DNA of 64,000 bases. It comes from Uloborus plumipes. Lineage: Eukaryota; Arthropoda; Arachnida; Araneae; Uloboridae. Each line of letters opens with the position of its first letter. Position 1 is the first letter of the stretch. The DNA is taken from positions 62,001 through 126,000 of the forward strand of contig JAXGGA010000460.1 of assembly GCA_038373865.1 (NCBI GenBank), written 5' to 3'. Made by a program: the position numbers and the translations under genes. This document shows, piece after piece, positions 34,824 to 46,639 of this stretch. The notes beneath the pieces were generated by a model. It made no database searches. It had not been told where the DNA came from and worked only from the letters and a program-made list of their open reading frames with translations.

Positions 34824-36625
34824 TTGTTACGTTTTAAAATATTGTTACACATTTAAAGAACTTTTCTTTCTTCGTCTGACTTAATTCGGTTTAAACTTCC
34901 ACTTTGTACAGACCTTGAATGTAACAATTATTTAACCAATTTATGTCTAGGCTTTTCTCGCGAAATGTAGTTGATCATTGTTAGCAGAGATCGGAGAGAG
35001 TTCAATGATTTAAAATTGTGGCTGTTGCCTTTTTCTATTTGTTGGGAATTCTTGCAGATGATTGCCATGGGAAAAGTAACACTTTAAAAAATGTTTTCAA
35101 TTGTTTGTCTTAATTTTGCTTTATCAAATTGCAAAACTTACTAGTTGTAATTATCGTTTCTTTTCCGTGTTATCTGGAAAAATCAAAAATTATTCTATAT
35201 TTCTTCTGTTCCATGAAATTCATCTTAATATGATGTATATACTCCAGGGGTCAGTCTTAGGTTTTGAAATTATGGTACTTGAGTTGTGATTCCATGAGTG
35301 AGCTAAATCGGACTTTCAATTTAATGTTGTTCGCAAAAAACGGAAGTCGGAAGTGGATGTGTCTACTCGAGATCGGCTACCCGAGGGATTTCAGAAACAA
35401 CAATAACTATTTTTCTTAGCAGCAATTTTACAATTTTTGAAGTTGTTGAAAGTGTTCTTCCTACAGTGCAATATTTTATGCAGTATATTAGGGGTGACAG
35501 AAGCCTTGCAAAGATAAAAAATATAAAAGCCGACTTTTTAAACACTAAGAAAGGTTTTTTTTTTTTTTTTTCTGCATTGAAATCTGACTATGATATTTTG
35601 TATCTTTATTTTGATGCAGTTCTCTGAACTCATGTTACAATTTCTTTTCTCTCTTTTTACGCCTTTCTTTTGAGTTCCCCCTTTTTTCCGAGAAACTCTT
35701 TCAAATCGTATTTTATTTAGTAATGTTCTAGTAAAATAGTATGAGTGGCAACAATGTTTTCTTTACGGTTCTTTTAATGCCAAAGACACCAAAATAAGTC
35801 GTCTAATGAAAAACACGTTGGTTTGTTTTTGAGAAAAGAAGCATACTATTGAAAATGCTGAAAATTCTAATTTCCATCACGCTTCTCAATTTATATCATA
35901 ATTTAGGTTTGGTTTTCCAAAATGTCACTAGATGACAGCACAAGAGTGTACTGCTTGCTAAGCGCAAAAATGGTATCTGCAGATGATCTCGAACTGAGAT
36001 ATTGCAGTAAGTAGCCGCCTAGTGGTAAAGAACTAAGCAAAAAATGGACAATTCATAATAAGGCACGATGGTAATGACCTACCTAAACATTTTAATAACA
36101 TAAAAAAAAACAAAGAAACTATGCAAAATCAAAATAAAATGCAAGTTGTTTCTTTAAAAACAAGTTTTCAAACTGAACGTATACAGGTACACGTTTTTTT
36201 CTTTAATGAACAATTTATATTATAATCAGTTTCTAGTTTTGTATAAATACTTTTCCATAGCATTTACAAATTTAAAAATTTTCAAATAAATGTTGCAGTG
36301 AAATAATTGCAATTTTTTCGCAAATAAATTTTGCAATGATGTCTCCAAATTTGCTGCGTGGTTAGACAAAATCTGATGAATAAGGACATTTTTGGGAGGT
36401 CACAATGATATCCCATGACCACCTATCAAAGACTCCAGCAAGTATGAACAAATAGTAGATAATTTTTAATGCGTTGTTCACGTGTAAAAATATGTCATTT
36501 ATTATTATGCAATCCTTGTTGTTGTTTCTAATCTCCCATCTGGTCCGACGGAGTCAGACCAGATCAACGAATCCGTTGACATTAATGAAATCCGATACCA
36601 AAAGGGGAGTAGTATGGATATCCTT
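34824..36625. other. Gene-free stretch
   Basis: No gene is supported. A CTCF-like word (CTAGATGACAGC, 35928-35939) lies beside a dispersed repeat (35956-36003). A/T runs are common. Confidence 0.45.
35956..36003 (+). repeat. Dispersed repeat TGCTAAGCGCAAAAATGG, copy 1
   Basis: About 48 bp containing TGGTATCTGCAG and AACTGAGATATT. It matches 55042-55089 in the same orientation. Family unknown. Confidence 0.6.
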
Positions 36626-37055
36626 TCAGTTCAAACCCAAACAGTCCGAGATATGTTGATGTGAAGCCTGATCATGGTGGCACTTAGGGCAGAGAGGATA
36701 AATCTTACAGCAATCAAAATATTTAAGGCCTTTTATGTGACCACTGGCAAGTCGGGACAGGCAAGTGTTGGACTGCCTGTCGCATGGGAGAGATAAAGAG
36801 AGTCCCGTTTTTTTTTTATTTTGTCCCAGTGATTGGAGGGGGGAATTAACCACTTCTCCTTATTTTGAGCCTTTTTCCTTGAGAACAACTCAAAAGATGT
36901 AGGCTCTGAAGTAGCGGGGATAGGATTGTTTAATCCCTCCTTTGCTAGAGTGTCGGACAATTCATTTCCGTGGATATCTACATGAGACGGGATCCATTGG
37001 AAATGGACTACGTGTTGGAGGGATATGAGCTTTGTTGCAATCCTATCTACTTATA
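36626..37055 (-). pseudogene. LINE RNase H domain relic, 5'-truncated
   Basis: The minus strand from about 37050 reads RIATKLIS, then HFQWIPSHVDIHGNELSDT and LAKEGLNNP. This is the end of the RNase H domain of I/Jockey-type LINE ORF2 (the W-[IV]-P-[SG]-H-x3-x-GNE-x-[AS]-D signature). After a linker the frame shifts at the poly-T tract near 36809-36816. It resumes with RLASGHIKGL, CPKCHHDQASHQHISDCLGL, the usual C-terminal cysteine/histidine cluster. It belongs to a different LINE family from the relics at 8.5-9.9 kb. The reverse transcriptase and 5' part are absent, and it is non-functional. The 5' limit coincides with a Lep1-like CTACTTATATTAAAAACTGA start at 37048. Confidence 0.82.
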
Positions 37056-37720
37056 TTAAAAACTGAGTATCTTTCTATCTTTCTTTCTATCTTTCTTTCT
37101 AACTATCTATCTATGTCACGCTTCTTTCTCCTGAACGCCAGTGAACTGAAAGTCGAACCAGGTACCGATAGATAGGTAATTTTTCAGGCTTCATTAGTTT
37201 CAATCTATATAATTATACGATTTTAATTAGCGAAGATATCAATTAATAAGTAGTCAAGTTTAAAGCGATTAAGCCTAATAAATGATTAAATATAAAATCC
37301 ATTGTTGCAAACCGTCGTTGCCATGAAACAGTAATAACAATGATAATGAGAATTTTGAATGAATGCTTAACTAAATCAAACACGAAACTCATAAGCGGGC
37401 CACTTACGTAGAATTTTTATCGATAGCTACTTGTAATGTTTTGAAACATTCATTTGTTGAAAAGCCATCTACTTATATTAAAAACTGAATATCTATGTCT
37501 GCTTTTTTCCTTTAAGCGAGCTGAACTTAATGAAACTTTCCTCACCATCTTGAAAGCGCGAAGCATCTCAATAATTCGAATGATTTTTTTATGTAGGAAA
37601 AAAGTAAAGGCGTGAAGCGCCTGTTAGCGAGCCGCCTTGGCGGGGAGTACTTTCTTGAAATTTTTCTCACTACTTTCAAGGCACGAAGTGCCCGTGCAAC
37701 GCCGGGCCACGTGCGTGGTA
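37048..37720 (+). mobile_element. Two Helitron/Lep1-like starts and one CCCGTGCAACGCCGGG end
   Basis: CTACTTATATTAAAAACTGA occurs at about 37048 and again near 37469, each followed by TATCT. The second unit runs to CCCGTGCAACGCCGGGCCA near 37688, a GC-rich terminal hairpin typical of these non-autonomous elements. The first unit contains a CTTT/CTAT microsatellite (37069-37115). Boundaries are approximate and there is no coding. Confidence 0.5.
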
Positions 37721-40717
37721 TGTCTTGAAATCGAATGAACATTAAATTATATCAAATAATATAACTTCAGAATGAGGTGAAAGTTAGAGAAGGGGGACGT
37801 TATGCATCAACATGCCGCAGGAAGCTAATCTAGCTGCCCTGGCATCTTGTATGGAATGAAACTTTGTAAAAGGGTCAAAATCCCAAAGTCAATCTGGCAG
37901 CAAAAATACTACTCAGAATGTAATAAAATTTCACACATGTTAGTTTGAGACCCTTTAACACCTCTTAGTCCTGTGCCACTTAAACTTTCGAATAAAAGTC
38001 TTTTTGACCCGCCCTAATGTGCATCACGTGAACTCCGTTCCGTTATCCACGAGGGAATGATATCGCAGTACTGGGCGAATCCTGACGGGGATGAAGATCT
38101 TTCAAGTTACTCTTGACTTTATTTCAGAATTGTTGATTTTGCTCAAAGTGCAACTTTAAGAGAAAGCCGTTGAAAACTTACTTTTTACTTCTACACTTAT
38201 TTCTGGATTATATACTGCAGTTTTTTTTTTTTTTAATTATTTTTAATAGTATAATTTCAACTTGTATTGACCAAAACCTAAAACTAAATTTGTTAACTGC
38301 GCTCACCGAAAGCTTCTGAGCTGGTTGGAAAATCTACGTTACCACACGCGAAGACGTGGCTTTAAGTTAGTGGCATACATTTGAAGCTACATCAGAACTT
38401 ATAAACAAAACATGGGAGCTATTTTTATTCACAAATCAGCGCAAAAATGATTTATCAAGCAAAAATGACTCTAAAACAATAAATAAAGCAAACATTAAGA
38501 TAATAAAAATGTCTCACTTCTTCTTTCAATTAAAAAAAAAAATGTTTAGTATAGAATACTGCAGAACAGAGCAAATTTTATCTATACTACGTTAATATTT
38601 TAGGCATAAGTTTGCATTTAAGCCTAGCATTTGCAGACCTAGTTGTTTATTTCTTAATGTCAACTTCAATGTTAATTTTTCAGTAGATATATTGCGATTT
38701 TTTAACCCAATTAGTGCGCATGAGTTTGAGAGAATTGAAAGAGTTGTGACAAACTGCCTCTCAATTAAATGCTGAACACAATAACTCTGTTTTTATTTAT
38801 TTAAACTATTTCATTTTTATTAAAGGTATCATTGAAAAAAAAAAAAATAAAAAAGGGGAAAAAAATCCACTTCTCAGTTTATGAAAAATTCAAATCTTTT
38901 GAAATCGTGTGGCTCCATCTGTCGGATTTTATATTAAAAAGAAATAATCGAATATTTTTTTTTTTCAAAACATTTATTAAACTGCGCAGCCAACTAATGC
39001 AGTGTATTAAAAAGAATACAAAATTAAGATTACTACTTCTTCATATCCTTAAAGATTCATAGAAATAAATTGTTTAACTTACAGAGACGGATTATTTCAT
39101 TAGGTCGTTTAAAAAGGGGGAATGGGGTGCATTTAAACCTCTTGAATTAATGCATCTTCTTGAATCAATTCCAGAAAAAAAATTACTTTTTTCTTTCTTC
39201 TTAAAATGTCTGACTAACTATGGAATAGTATTAAGACTAAGTTTTGCTTTTTTTCGATAAAATTGGCATTTTGAATCATCCCGCTTTGGTTTTTTTTTTT
39301 TTTTTTTTTAAATAATGGTATAAATACGTCACAAAGGCTTCATCATACTCATATTTTAAGACGCTCATCAACTTAAAGAGGTATTTTGATTAATCTTTAC
39401 CACGTGATCTGGATTTTTTTTCTCTTTTTTGTTAATACTGCAAACTGACGGTAGTTAAAGATTTGACAGATACGTTACTGAATAAGATGTTTTATAATTT
39501 TGAAAAAATGAGAATAACGTAAATTAGTTACTAATTTTAATGATTGCAATGAACTTGTACTATAATAATGGAATGCTAAAATTAACCTTTACGCAAAAGA
39601 ATACAATGCGTTTAATTCATTTTTTATCTTTATCGTTTCGAAACGAATTAAACCAAACGTTTCCTCTTTCAAACATTTTTTAAAAAATAAATCTGCTTGG
39701 ATCAAGTGGCGTAAAATGTTTTTATGTTTCGTGGAATAAAACTTTTCAAAACAATAATGCTCTAGTTCGGTATTTTGGTGCTGCCATCTAGGGATTATGA
39801 TGTAAAACGTAGTTTATCTATTAAATACGTTCATTAAATACAAGTTGATGATATATAAGAAGTAAGAACAAAAAATGTAAAAATAAAAAAAAATCATAAA
39901 CATACGCTGTGCATGTAGATTTGTAAAAAACCTTAATTTAGAACAATTGCTTTTGTTTCTAAATTTAACGTTAAATGAAACATTATAAGACGTAGTCTTT
40001 CAATTCTTCCACACAAAACAGTTTTATCGTCATATCATCACGAAAGATGTTCGACTTGAATTTATAAACTTAGGTTTTGTCTAATTAAAAAAAAATATAT
40101 TGGTAAATTATGTTGCAAGTGAGAGATTATTTTTATTGTTTGTATTTATTTTTTTCTCTCTTTGGTTCACTACGTTTTGTAAAAAGATATTTTTAAGACT
40201 GTTATGTTTTCGGAACATAGTTTAAAGGCAAAAAAATAATTAAGAATAAATGAAATAAAAGTTTAAAAAAATTAACGAATATAAAATCATCACAAAAGCT
40301 CCAGTGGACAATGAGTTTCAGTTTTATCATAATGCAATTTAAAGTCGAAGATACAGATGAAATACCCGGTATTCATTAATTTTTAAGGGGGAAAATATTG
40401 CGCCACTTTGTGCCAGAAGAAAATATATTTCACTTTTCGGAACAAGTCTCAGTAATCTTTCTAGATTTATTTTTCCGCTGATGCGGCAAGCTGGTTTCTT
40501 TGCTGTAAGCATATTTTTGCTAAGAAACTACATTTACAGAAATTGTTCTGGTGGACAGCTTTAGGTGCATAATAATGGTTCGTTTGAATATGCATGACAT
40601 AAGGATTACGGTAATGTTTTTCAAACTTTTTGTACCTGCAACCCTCTTTTCTCAGGCAAAAATTGATGTGTTCCCCCCCTCACATACACATTTGGAACGA
40701 TCTAATTTCATATTTGT
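37721..40717. other. Gene-free stretch with one GC-richer island
   Basis: No gene is supported. At 37990-38013 the word CTTTTTGACCCGCCCTA resembles the 3' end of hAT-like elements, but I find no left partner. The island at 38014-38110 is GC-richer and open for about 33 codons on the plus strand, without recognised homology. A CTCF-like core lies at 39780-39791. Poly-T tracts occur near 38221, 38950 and 39290. Confidence 0.4.
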
Positions 40718-41452
40718 AATTGAATCGGCAGTTTGAAGAAGGGAACGAAGACCAAAATTTCAAAATTGGGTTTTTTCGTGATTGTATATCTCCTACTGTG
40801 GATACACATGTTAGTGAGAAGAAAAGAACAAAAATCAACCTCCAACATTGATTAACGCAACATTTAAATCTGTGAGTTGGTGGAAGAAAGGAACAAGTCA
40901 GGTCTTTGTTCCCTTCTACCAACTAATTACGCAAACCTAAGGCTAGGGAGCAGCACTGTTGCCGTGAATCTTTATCATTTGGTTGGATAACAAATTCTAT
41001 CATAACTTACCTATTTTGTTTTGATAAAAAATTCAGTTTTGAAATTTCTTAGTGAAAGTTCGCAAATATGTCATCCATGTTTAATAAACATATTTTGTGA
41101 TTATTTTGTTGTCCTAATCAATTTTTTTAAATATTGTTGCAATAATCTTTCATTAAATAAGGACTTTTTCAAACAAACATCATACCTGTAAGCTGTTTTA
41201 CTTGAAAATTCCTATACCATCGCATTAGTTTGAAGAAGGGAACAAATCCAACGACTTTGATGGCCCGTAACTCCTTACATACAATAGATAAACTCAAAAT
41301 GTAAAATACATCCAATTACTTTAAAGGTAGATAATGCTGCAAATGAATCAGAAAATAATAATAATAATAATTCAGTATTTTAGAAGGTTTTTTCGATTTC
41401 CCGAAAAACTACTTTTTGGATTTGTTCCCTTCTTCAAACTGTCGATTCAATT
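40718..41452. mobile_element. 735-bp TIR element with repeated GAAGAAGGGAACAAA motifs
   Basis: AATTGAATCGGCAGTTTGAA at the left is matched by the inverse TTCAAACTGTCGATTCAATT at the right, and the match continues through GAAGGGAAC. Further copies of the GAAGGGAACAA word lie at 41229-41247. A TTGGTGGAAGAAAGGAACAA/TTGTTCCCTTCTACCAA hairpin occupies 40877-40921. There is no coding and no clear target duplication. Confidence 0.7.
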
Positions 41453-41955
41453 CTGTTGTTTTAATTTTTTTCGAAACAATACGTACCAAAGTTCATTTTA
41501 AAAAACATTGATTATGTACTAATACATTTTTTCCTCCTTAACTTTAGCATTGAAATACAGTGTGGTGGGTACATGACTTAATGAAACTTCACTGAACACT
41601 CTACGAAAAATCGCTAAGTCCGGCGCCTCCCTCCCCCCAATTTGACGAAGAAAACTATAAATGGAATCTCCCGAATCACCCTTCGACACAAAGAAAGCAG
41701 CAGTTTTTTGGCACAGGAGACCGAGAACAGGAAGTCGTTGACACACCCCCAATTTATGACTGAAGAGGAATGCAGGCTCCTCCCACGCGAGAAACATCTG
41801 GGAAGGAAAAGAGTCACGGTTGCAACGAAAAAATCCTATCAGCTAAGGAGGAATCAATTAAGGAGGTAAAAAGAAGCTAAAAAAATTGGAATCGGGCATC
41901 TGGCAATGGGGGTGAGGGAGAGAAGTAAAGTGAAGAAGAACCACACACAAGAGGA

Positions 41956-41962
41956 TATATAA
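41956..41962 (+). promoter_or_regulatory. Putative TATA box of LTR copy 2
   Basis: TATATAA, at the position equivalent to the TATAAAG of copy 1. Confidence 0.5.
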
Positions 41963-42183
41963 GCATCAGCACCACAGATTGGAGGAAGATTTTGACATTT
42001 TTAAGAACCAGTTTTTTTGAATCGATGTTGGGGCCGGATTTGAGCGTCTCTGGATATTAGAATTTTGAGCGCCAATTCCGATACCCAATAATCCGGTGTG
42101 ATGGACAGCATGAACCACCTAAAAAGATAATGTTTACCAGGATGAAGGAGATTAAGCCAAAAATGTATTAAATGACCAACCTG

Positions 42184-42189
42184 AATAAA
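42184..42189 (+). promoter_or_regulatory. Putative polyadenylation signal of LTR copy 2
   Basis: AATAAA, at the position equivalent to that in copy 1 and followed by the conserved AACCCCATGTGGTGAG. Confidence 0.5.
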
Positions 42190-42685
42190 CCTGGGTAACC
42201 CCATGTGGTGAGTTTGTTTTTTTTAAGATGTATTCTTGCATTTTCTGAACGCCGCGCTTTTGGGCATTTCACTCCAATGCAATGTACGGTTGTTTTTTTT
42301 GTGTCGTGTTTAATTGCGGAATGTTAAGTGAGCAATTTTTACTGTTCGAGAATTTAACTTTATAATTTGTTTTTCATCTAGTCTTATAATAATATTTTGT
42401 AGATTTTGTTTTAAGCACTAACGATCACGCGGCCTAATGTATTCATTTTCAAAATTTAAGGTTCTTTGCTCACTGCATTCCAGATGAGGTTGTTTCTTTA
42501 GGAATTGGAGCAATGCTCGAAGCTATTTTTTCCTTTTCAGCAGGATATTTATCTTTTTCTTTCAGCAGAAATAATGGGGAATTTCAGTTTTAATTATGTT
42601 TTTAAATTATTTTAAGAGGTAAATTATTGAAGATTATAGAATGATTATTACATTTAATTAACTTTTTAACTTACTACACCACATA

Positions 42686-44248
42686 CAGGTAGTTATCAAA
42701 ATAATGGAAACACTTGAGATTCATAAGAAAAATCTACCGTTCATCGCAAAATAAGCGATCAATTGTTCTTTAACTTTAGTCATTCAAAATATAGACTTCA
42801 CCGGACATTTCCACATTAAAATTAAATCACCCATGCATTTGGGGGATGACAAAAAGGGGGTCGGAAGAAAAACCGCTTTTTGACTATAACTCTTCGAAAA
42901 TAGCTCGGAATAAGCTATAAATTTAAGTAATTAATTAGCATACTATATATAATTACTGTACGAATTTTTATGAACTTACCACTTATACTTCCGAAGATAT
43001 AAAATATTTTTTAAAAAATGGCAATTTTAATTGAAGGGTTTTTGCTTATAACACGCAGAGTTTTTGATCAAACCTTATCAAAACTTCAGAAAAGATGACA
43101 AAATACAAGAAAAAGAACATACTAAAACGGTAAATAAAAATATTAAAAATCCGATGAGATATGAACGTTAAAAGAAAATATTATTTCACTGCGCATGCGT
43201 AAACGACAGACATTTATAACTACAAAAATATTGTACCCTGATTTATACTGCATCTTATAAAAAAAGTTCCAGTTGAACATCATGAAAATTGAAAAAGATA
43301 TCAGCAATCTAGTGAGCTGTATTTCATTCATTCGCAGACAATACACACATAGTGAGGGTCAGTCCACAAAGAGCTATTTTTAAATTAAAGGCTATTGCTT
43401 CATCGTTCAAAACCAACGTTTCACGGGGTGTCCTGATACTTTTGGCCACCTACGTACACCTCTTTTTGGACGAATAGGTGAAATGTGACTTCTATGCCGA
43501 ATATAAATTTTCAAACTGTATACAATTTAACATTGAAAAAAAAAGCTCGATTGTCACCACACTATTTGTTGACAACCCCTAGCCATTTATGTATTGTCTG
43601 CGAATGAATGAATTACAGCTCACTAGATCGCTGATATCTTTTTCAATTTTTACGATATTCAACTGGATTTTTTTTATAAGATGCAGTATAAACCAGGCTA
43701 CAATATTTTTGTAGTTATAAATTTCTGTCGTTCGCGCATCCGCCGTGAAAAATTATTTTCTTTTAACGTTCTTATCTCATCGGATTTTTGATTTTTTTAT
43801 TTACCGTTTTAGTATGTTCTTTCTCTTGTATTTTGTCATCTTTCCTGAAGTTTTGATAAGGTTTGATCAAAAACTCTGCATGTTATGAGCAAAAACCCTT
43901 CAAATAAAATTGCCATTTTTAAAAAAATGTTTCATATCTTCGGAAGTATAAGTGGTACGTTCATAAAAATTTGTACAGTAATGTTACATAGTATGCTAAT
44001 TAATTACTGACATTTATAGCTTATTCTGAGCTATTTTCGAAGAGGTATGGTCAAAAAGTGGTTTTTCTTCCGACTCCCCTTTTTGCACCTGCCAAATGCA
44101 TGAGTGATTTAATTTCAATGTGAAAATGTCCGGTGAACTCTATATTTTGTATGACTAAAGTTAAAGAACAATCGATCGCTTATTTTGTGATGAACGGTAG
44201 ATTTTTCTTATGAATCTCAAGTGTTTCAATTATTTTGATAACTACCTG
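42686..44248. mobile_element. 1.56-kb palindromic Tc1/mariner-like element, copy 2
   Basis: It begins CAGGTAGTTATCAAAATAA and ends with the inverse, flanked by TA (42684-42685, 44249-44250). It is nearly the same length as copy 1 (2880-4440; 1563 against 1561 bp), with the same arms and loop. Its first three bases are duplicated on the far side of the LTR. There is no coding. Confidence 0.9.
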
Positions 44249-44605
44249 TATGAGCAGTATTATATTAGGAGAGCTTACCAGGAACACCGTTCACCTAAAT
44301 GGTCGGTTTGTTACCGTAAACATAATGTAAACTAATTTTTTATTGATTTAAAACGACTTTAAAAAATGTAAAATTAGTAAATATTTGCTTTTAAATTAAA
44401 GCAGTCTAAGTTGAAAATGTGTGAGTAGTAAAACACATATTTAGCATCAATATATCATTAAAAACCCTTATGCAGATAAGTATTGTTCTACTGTATGTCC
44501 ATGAAGATGAAGTTGAAAGTAAAACCGTCCAAATCATAATTGGCCTTTTCAAACTGCTAATAGTTAGTTGAGGTACCACACCCCACCTAAGGGAAAAAAA
44601 ATCTT

Positions 44606-45520
44606 ATAAACCCTTCAGCTGACGCAATAAAGAGTGCGTATCCTAGTTTAAGTCTGAGCGCCACGAGCTCATATAAGTGAAAAATGGTACCATGCCGGGT
44701 GAAACTTCGTTTATTATTTATATTATGTCCTGTAGAAAAGAAAAAAAATATTCAACCGGCTTGAAAGTGGTGGATTATACGTCAGCTGACTGCATGAACA
44801 TGTCAAAGTTTTTTTAATTTTATTTATTTATTTATTTTTTTTATATAGTAATTTCAAGTCGATTGAAAGTTTGGTATGTTATAGTTTGAAGAATACTTAA
44901 AACAGAGAAAAAAAATTCAACTGGCAATAAATAGTGCGCGCGGCTCTCAGACTTAATTTACACAACGCACTATTTATTACATCAGCTGAAGGGTTTTCCA
45001 CCCACATATAGTCAGTTTATGTTTTAAGTTTTATTCAAATTATAACATACTAAATTTTCAATAGATTTGGAATGACAAAAAATAAAATTTCAAACATGTT
45101 TATGCAGTCAGCTGACGTATAATCCACCACTTTCGAGCCAGTTGAATGTTTTTTTTTTCTTTTCTACAGGATATGCTTTAAATAATGAACGAAGTTTCAG
45201 CGGGGATTGTATCCCTTATCACTTGGGTTCGTGGCGCTCAGACTTAATTTACGCTATGACTTATTTATTACGTCAGCTGAAGGGTTTTCCATCCACATAT
45301 AGCCAGCTGAATATTTTTTATGTTTTTATTATTATTAAAACTATAATATACTAAAATTTTCAATCTATTTGAAATTACTAAAATTCATTTTTTGACATGT
45401 TTATGCAGTCAGCTGAGATATAATCCACCACTTTTGAGCTAGCTGAGTATTTTATTTATGTTTTTCAGGATACAATTTAAATAATGAACGAAGTTTCACT
45501 TTTCATTTTTTTAACACACT
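44606..45520. repeat. Three-copy array of a 280-300-bp unit, first copy inverted
   Basis: One minus-oriented copy (about 44606-44940) is followed by two plus-oriented copies (about 44935-45205 and 45235-45520). Each contains CAGCTGAAGGGTTTT(C), a TATAATCCACCACTTT segment, TGCAGTCAGCTGA, and TAATGAACGAAGTTTCA near its end. The first two copies form a large inverted repeat. The unit is not recognised. Confidence 0.82.
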
Positions 45521-45711
45521 TGGGAGGCTGCTGTTGCCTAACCCACCCTCGGTACCCCAAATGAAGTCCACGAGGATTCATAAAATTATCATATCTACTA
45601 CAGAGAAATAAAAATTCGCCGATATGAAATTGGTCACCAAAATCTGTTGCTAGCCCTCATAATTGAATTGTCCTGTTTTGAATAGAAAAAGAGTTAAGGC
45701 AGGGCAACATC

Positions 45712-45979
45712 TTTTTTTTTGTCATGTGCCAGCCAGGCTGGCAATTTTGGGCGCGCTGCTTCACTTTTCCAACTGTACCGTAATTTGGTGTGAAGTCCGA
45801 CTTCCAGAGTACACGCATGCAATAGGTACCCGTTTATAGGGTAGGCAACCTTTCACAACAAGACATTCACACAAAGAAAGGACGAGAACAGGAAAGAGAA
45901 AGCACGCCCATGTGTACTCGAACCCGGGGCCACACCATCTGTGGCAGACTGCTCTGACCATTAGACAAGGTGGCCGGCA
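45712..45979 (-). mobile_element. tRNA-derived SINE
   Basis: On the minus strand the element starts CTGCCGGCCACCTTGTCTAA. Box A TGGTCAGAGC (45951-45960) and box B GGTTCGAGTAC (45914-45924) are about 26 bp apart, as in a tRNA-derived Pol III promoter. A tRNA-unrelated body follows, ending with GGCTGGCACATGAC and a T-run that is the poly-A tail on this strand. It is flanked by the 8-bp duplication GCAACATC (45704-45711, 45980-45987). The tRNA part cannot fold as a complete tRNA, so this is not a tRNA gene. The parent tRNA is not determined. Confidence 0.85.
45914..45960 (-). promoter_or_regulatory. Pol III internal promoter (boxes A and B) of the SINE
   Basis: Box A at 45951-45960 and box B at 45914-45924, read on the minus strand. 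Both agree well with tRNA consensus. Confidence 0.7.
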
Positions 45980-45987
45980 GCAACATC

Positions 45988-46639
45988 CTTCTCTCATGCT
46001 TAATCATAGCTTTAGTTCTTGTGGCTTCTGCATTGGACCCAATAATGCGTATTTAGTAGCATGGATAGTGTGCTTGAGAAAATTGATTACGACATCGTTA
46101 GTAATTTTTCCGGTGAATTACTTGTCTTATTGTGTGTAAAGGCCTATTTAATGCATTTGTACCTTCCCTATTAAAAGCCTACACCTCAAGTAATAATGTA
46201 TTTAAAGCGTGATTTCAAACTTTTTTATTCCCCTCTAGAGCAAGATAAAATAGCGTGGCAGTACGCAGAAATGAAGTATTCTCCTAAAGTTGGAGGGAAA
46301 GAAAAGTAATTAGCGGAACCTATGACGACTATTTTTTCGGATTTACTAGCATTAAACGCTTTTAAGATCAAACTAGGGAGCCTTTTAGTCATTAATAGAA
46401 GATGTCGAAAATGAATTTCTAAACAAGGGAACCAAAATGTTGATTTTCTGTAAAAAATACAAAATAATAACAAATGTAGCTTATACAAGTCAAGATAATA
46501 CTTATAACTGATAATGATTGAAATATATTCCAGTCATCTTAGGCGAAATTCGGCAAGAAAAATCTCGGAATTTGAGATTACAAGCTATAAACTCATATAA
46601 ACTTGCATTTCGACATCCTAAAATGTGTCTCAAAACGTA
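45988..46639. other. Gene-free stretch
   Basis: No gene or repeat is recognised; the open frames here are short. Confidence 0.45.

Larger units (their letters stand above)
41561..42683 (+). mobile_element. Solo LTR of an LTR retrotransposon, copy 2
   Basis: Same family as 17428-18734, starting TGTGGTGGGTACATGAC and ending CTACACCACA, 1123 bp. It has TATATAA at 41956-41962 and AATAAA at 42184-42189. The 5-bp flanks are both TACAG (41556-41560, 42684-42688). The right TACAG is the TA target plus the first three bases (CAG) of the palindromic element that follows. The LTR therefore landed at the very end of that element. There is no internal region. Confidence 0.92.

Noticed and set aside
36474..36659. 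Plus-strand frame over the LINE relic
   Set aside because: Antisense to the RNase H-derived minus-strand sequence and without motifs.
45912..45980. Possible tRNA gene from boxes A and B
   Set aside because: No complete cloverleaf can be formed, and a non-tRNA body, A-tail and 8-bp target duplication show it is a SINE.
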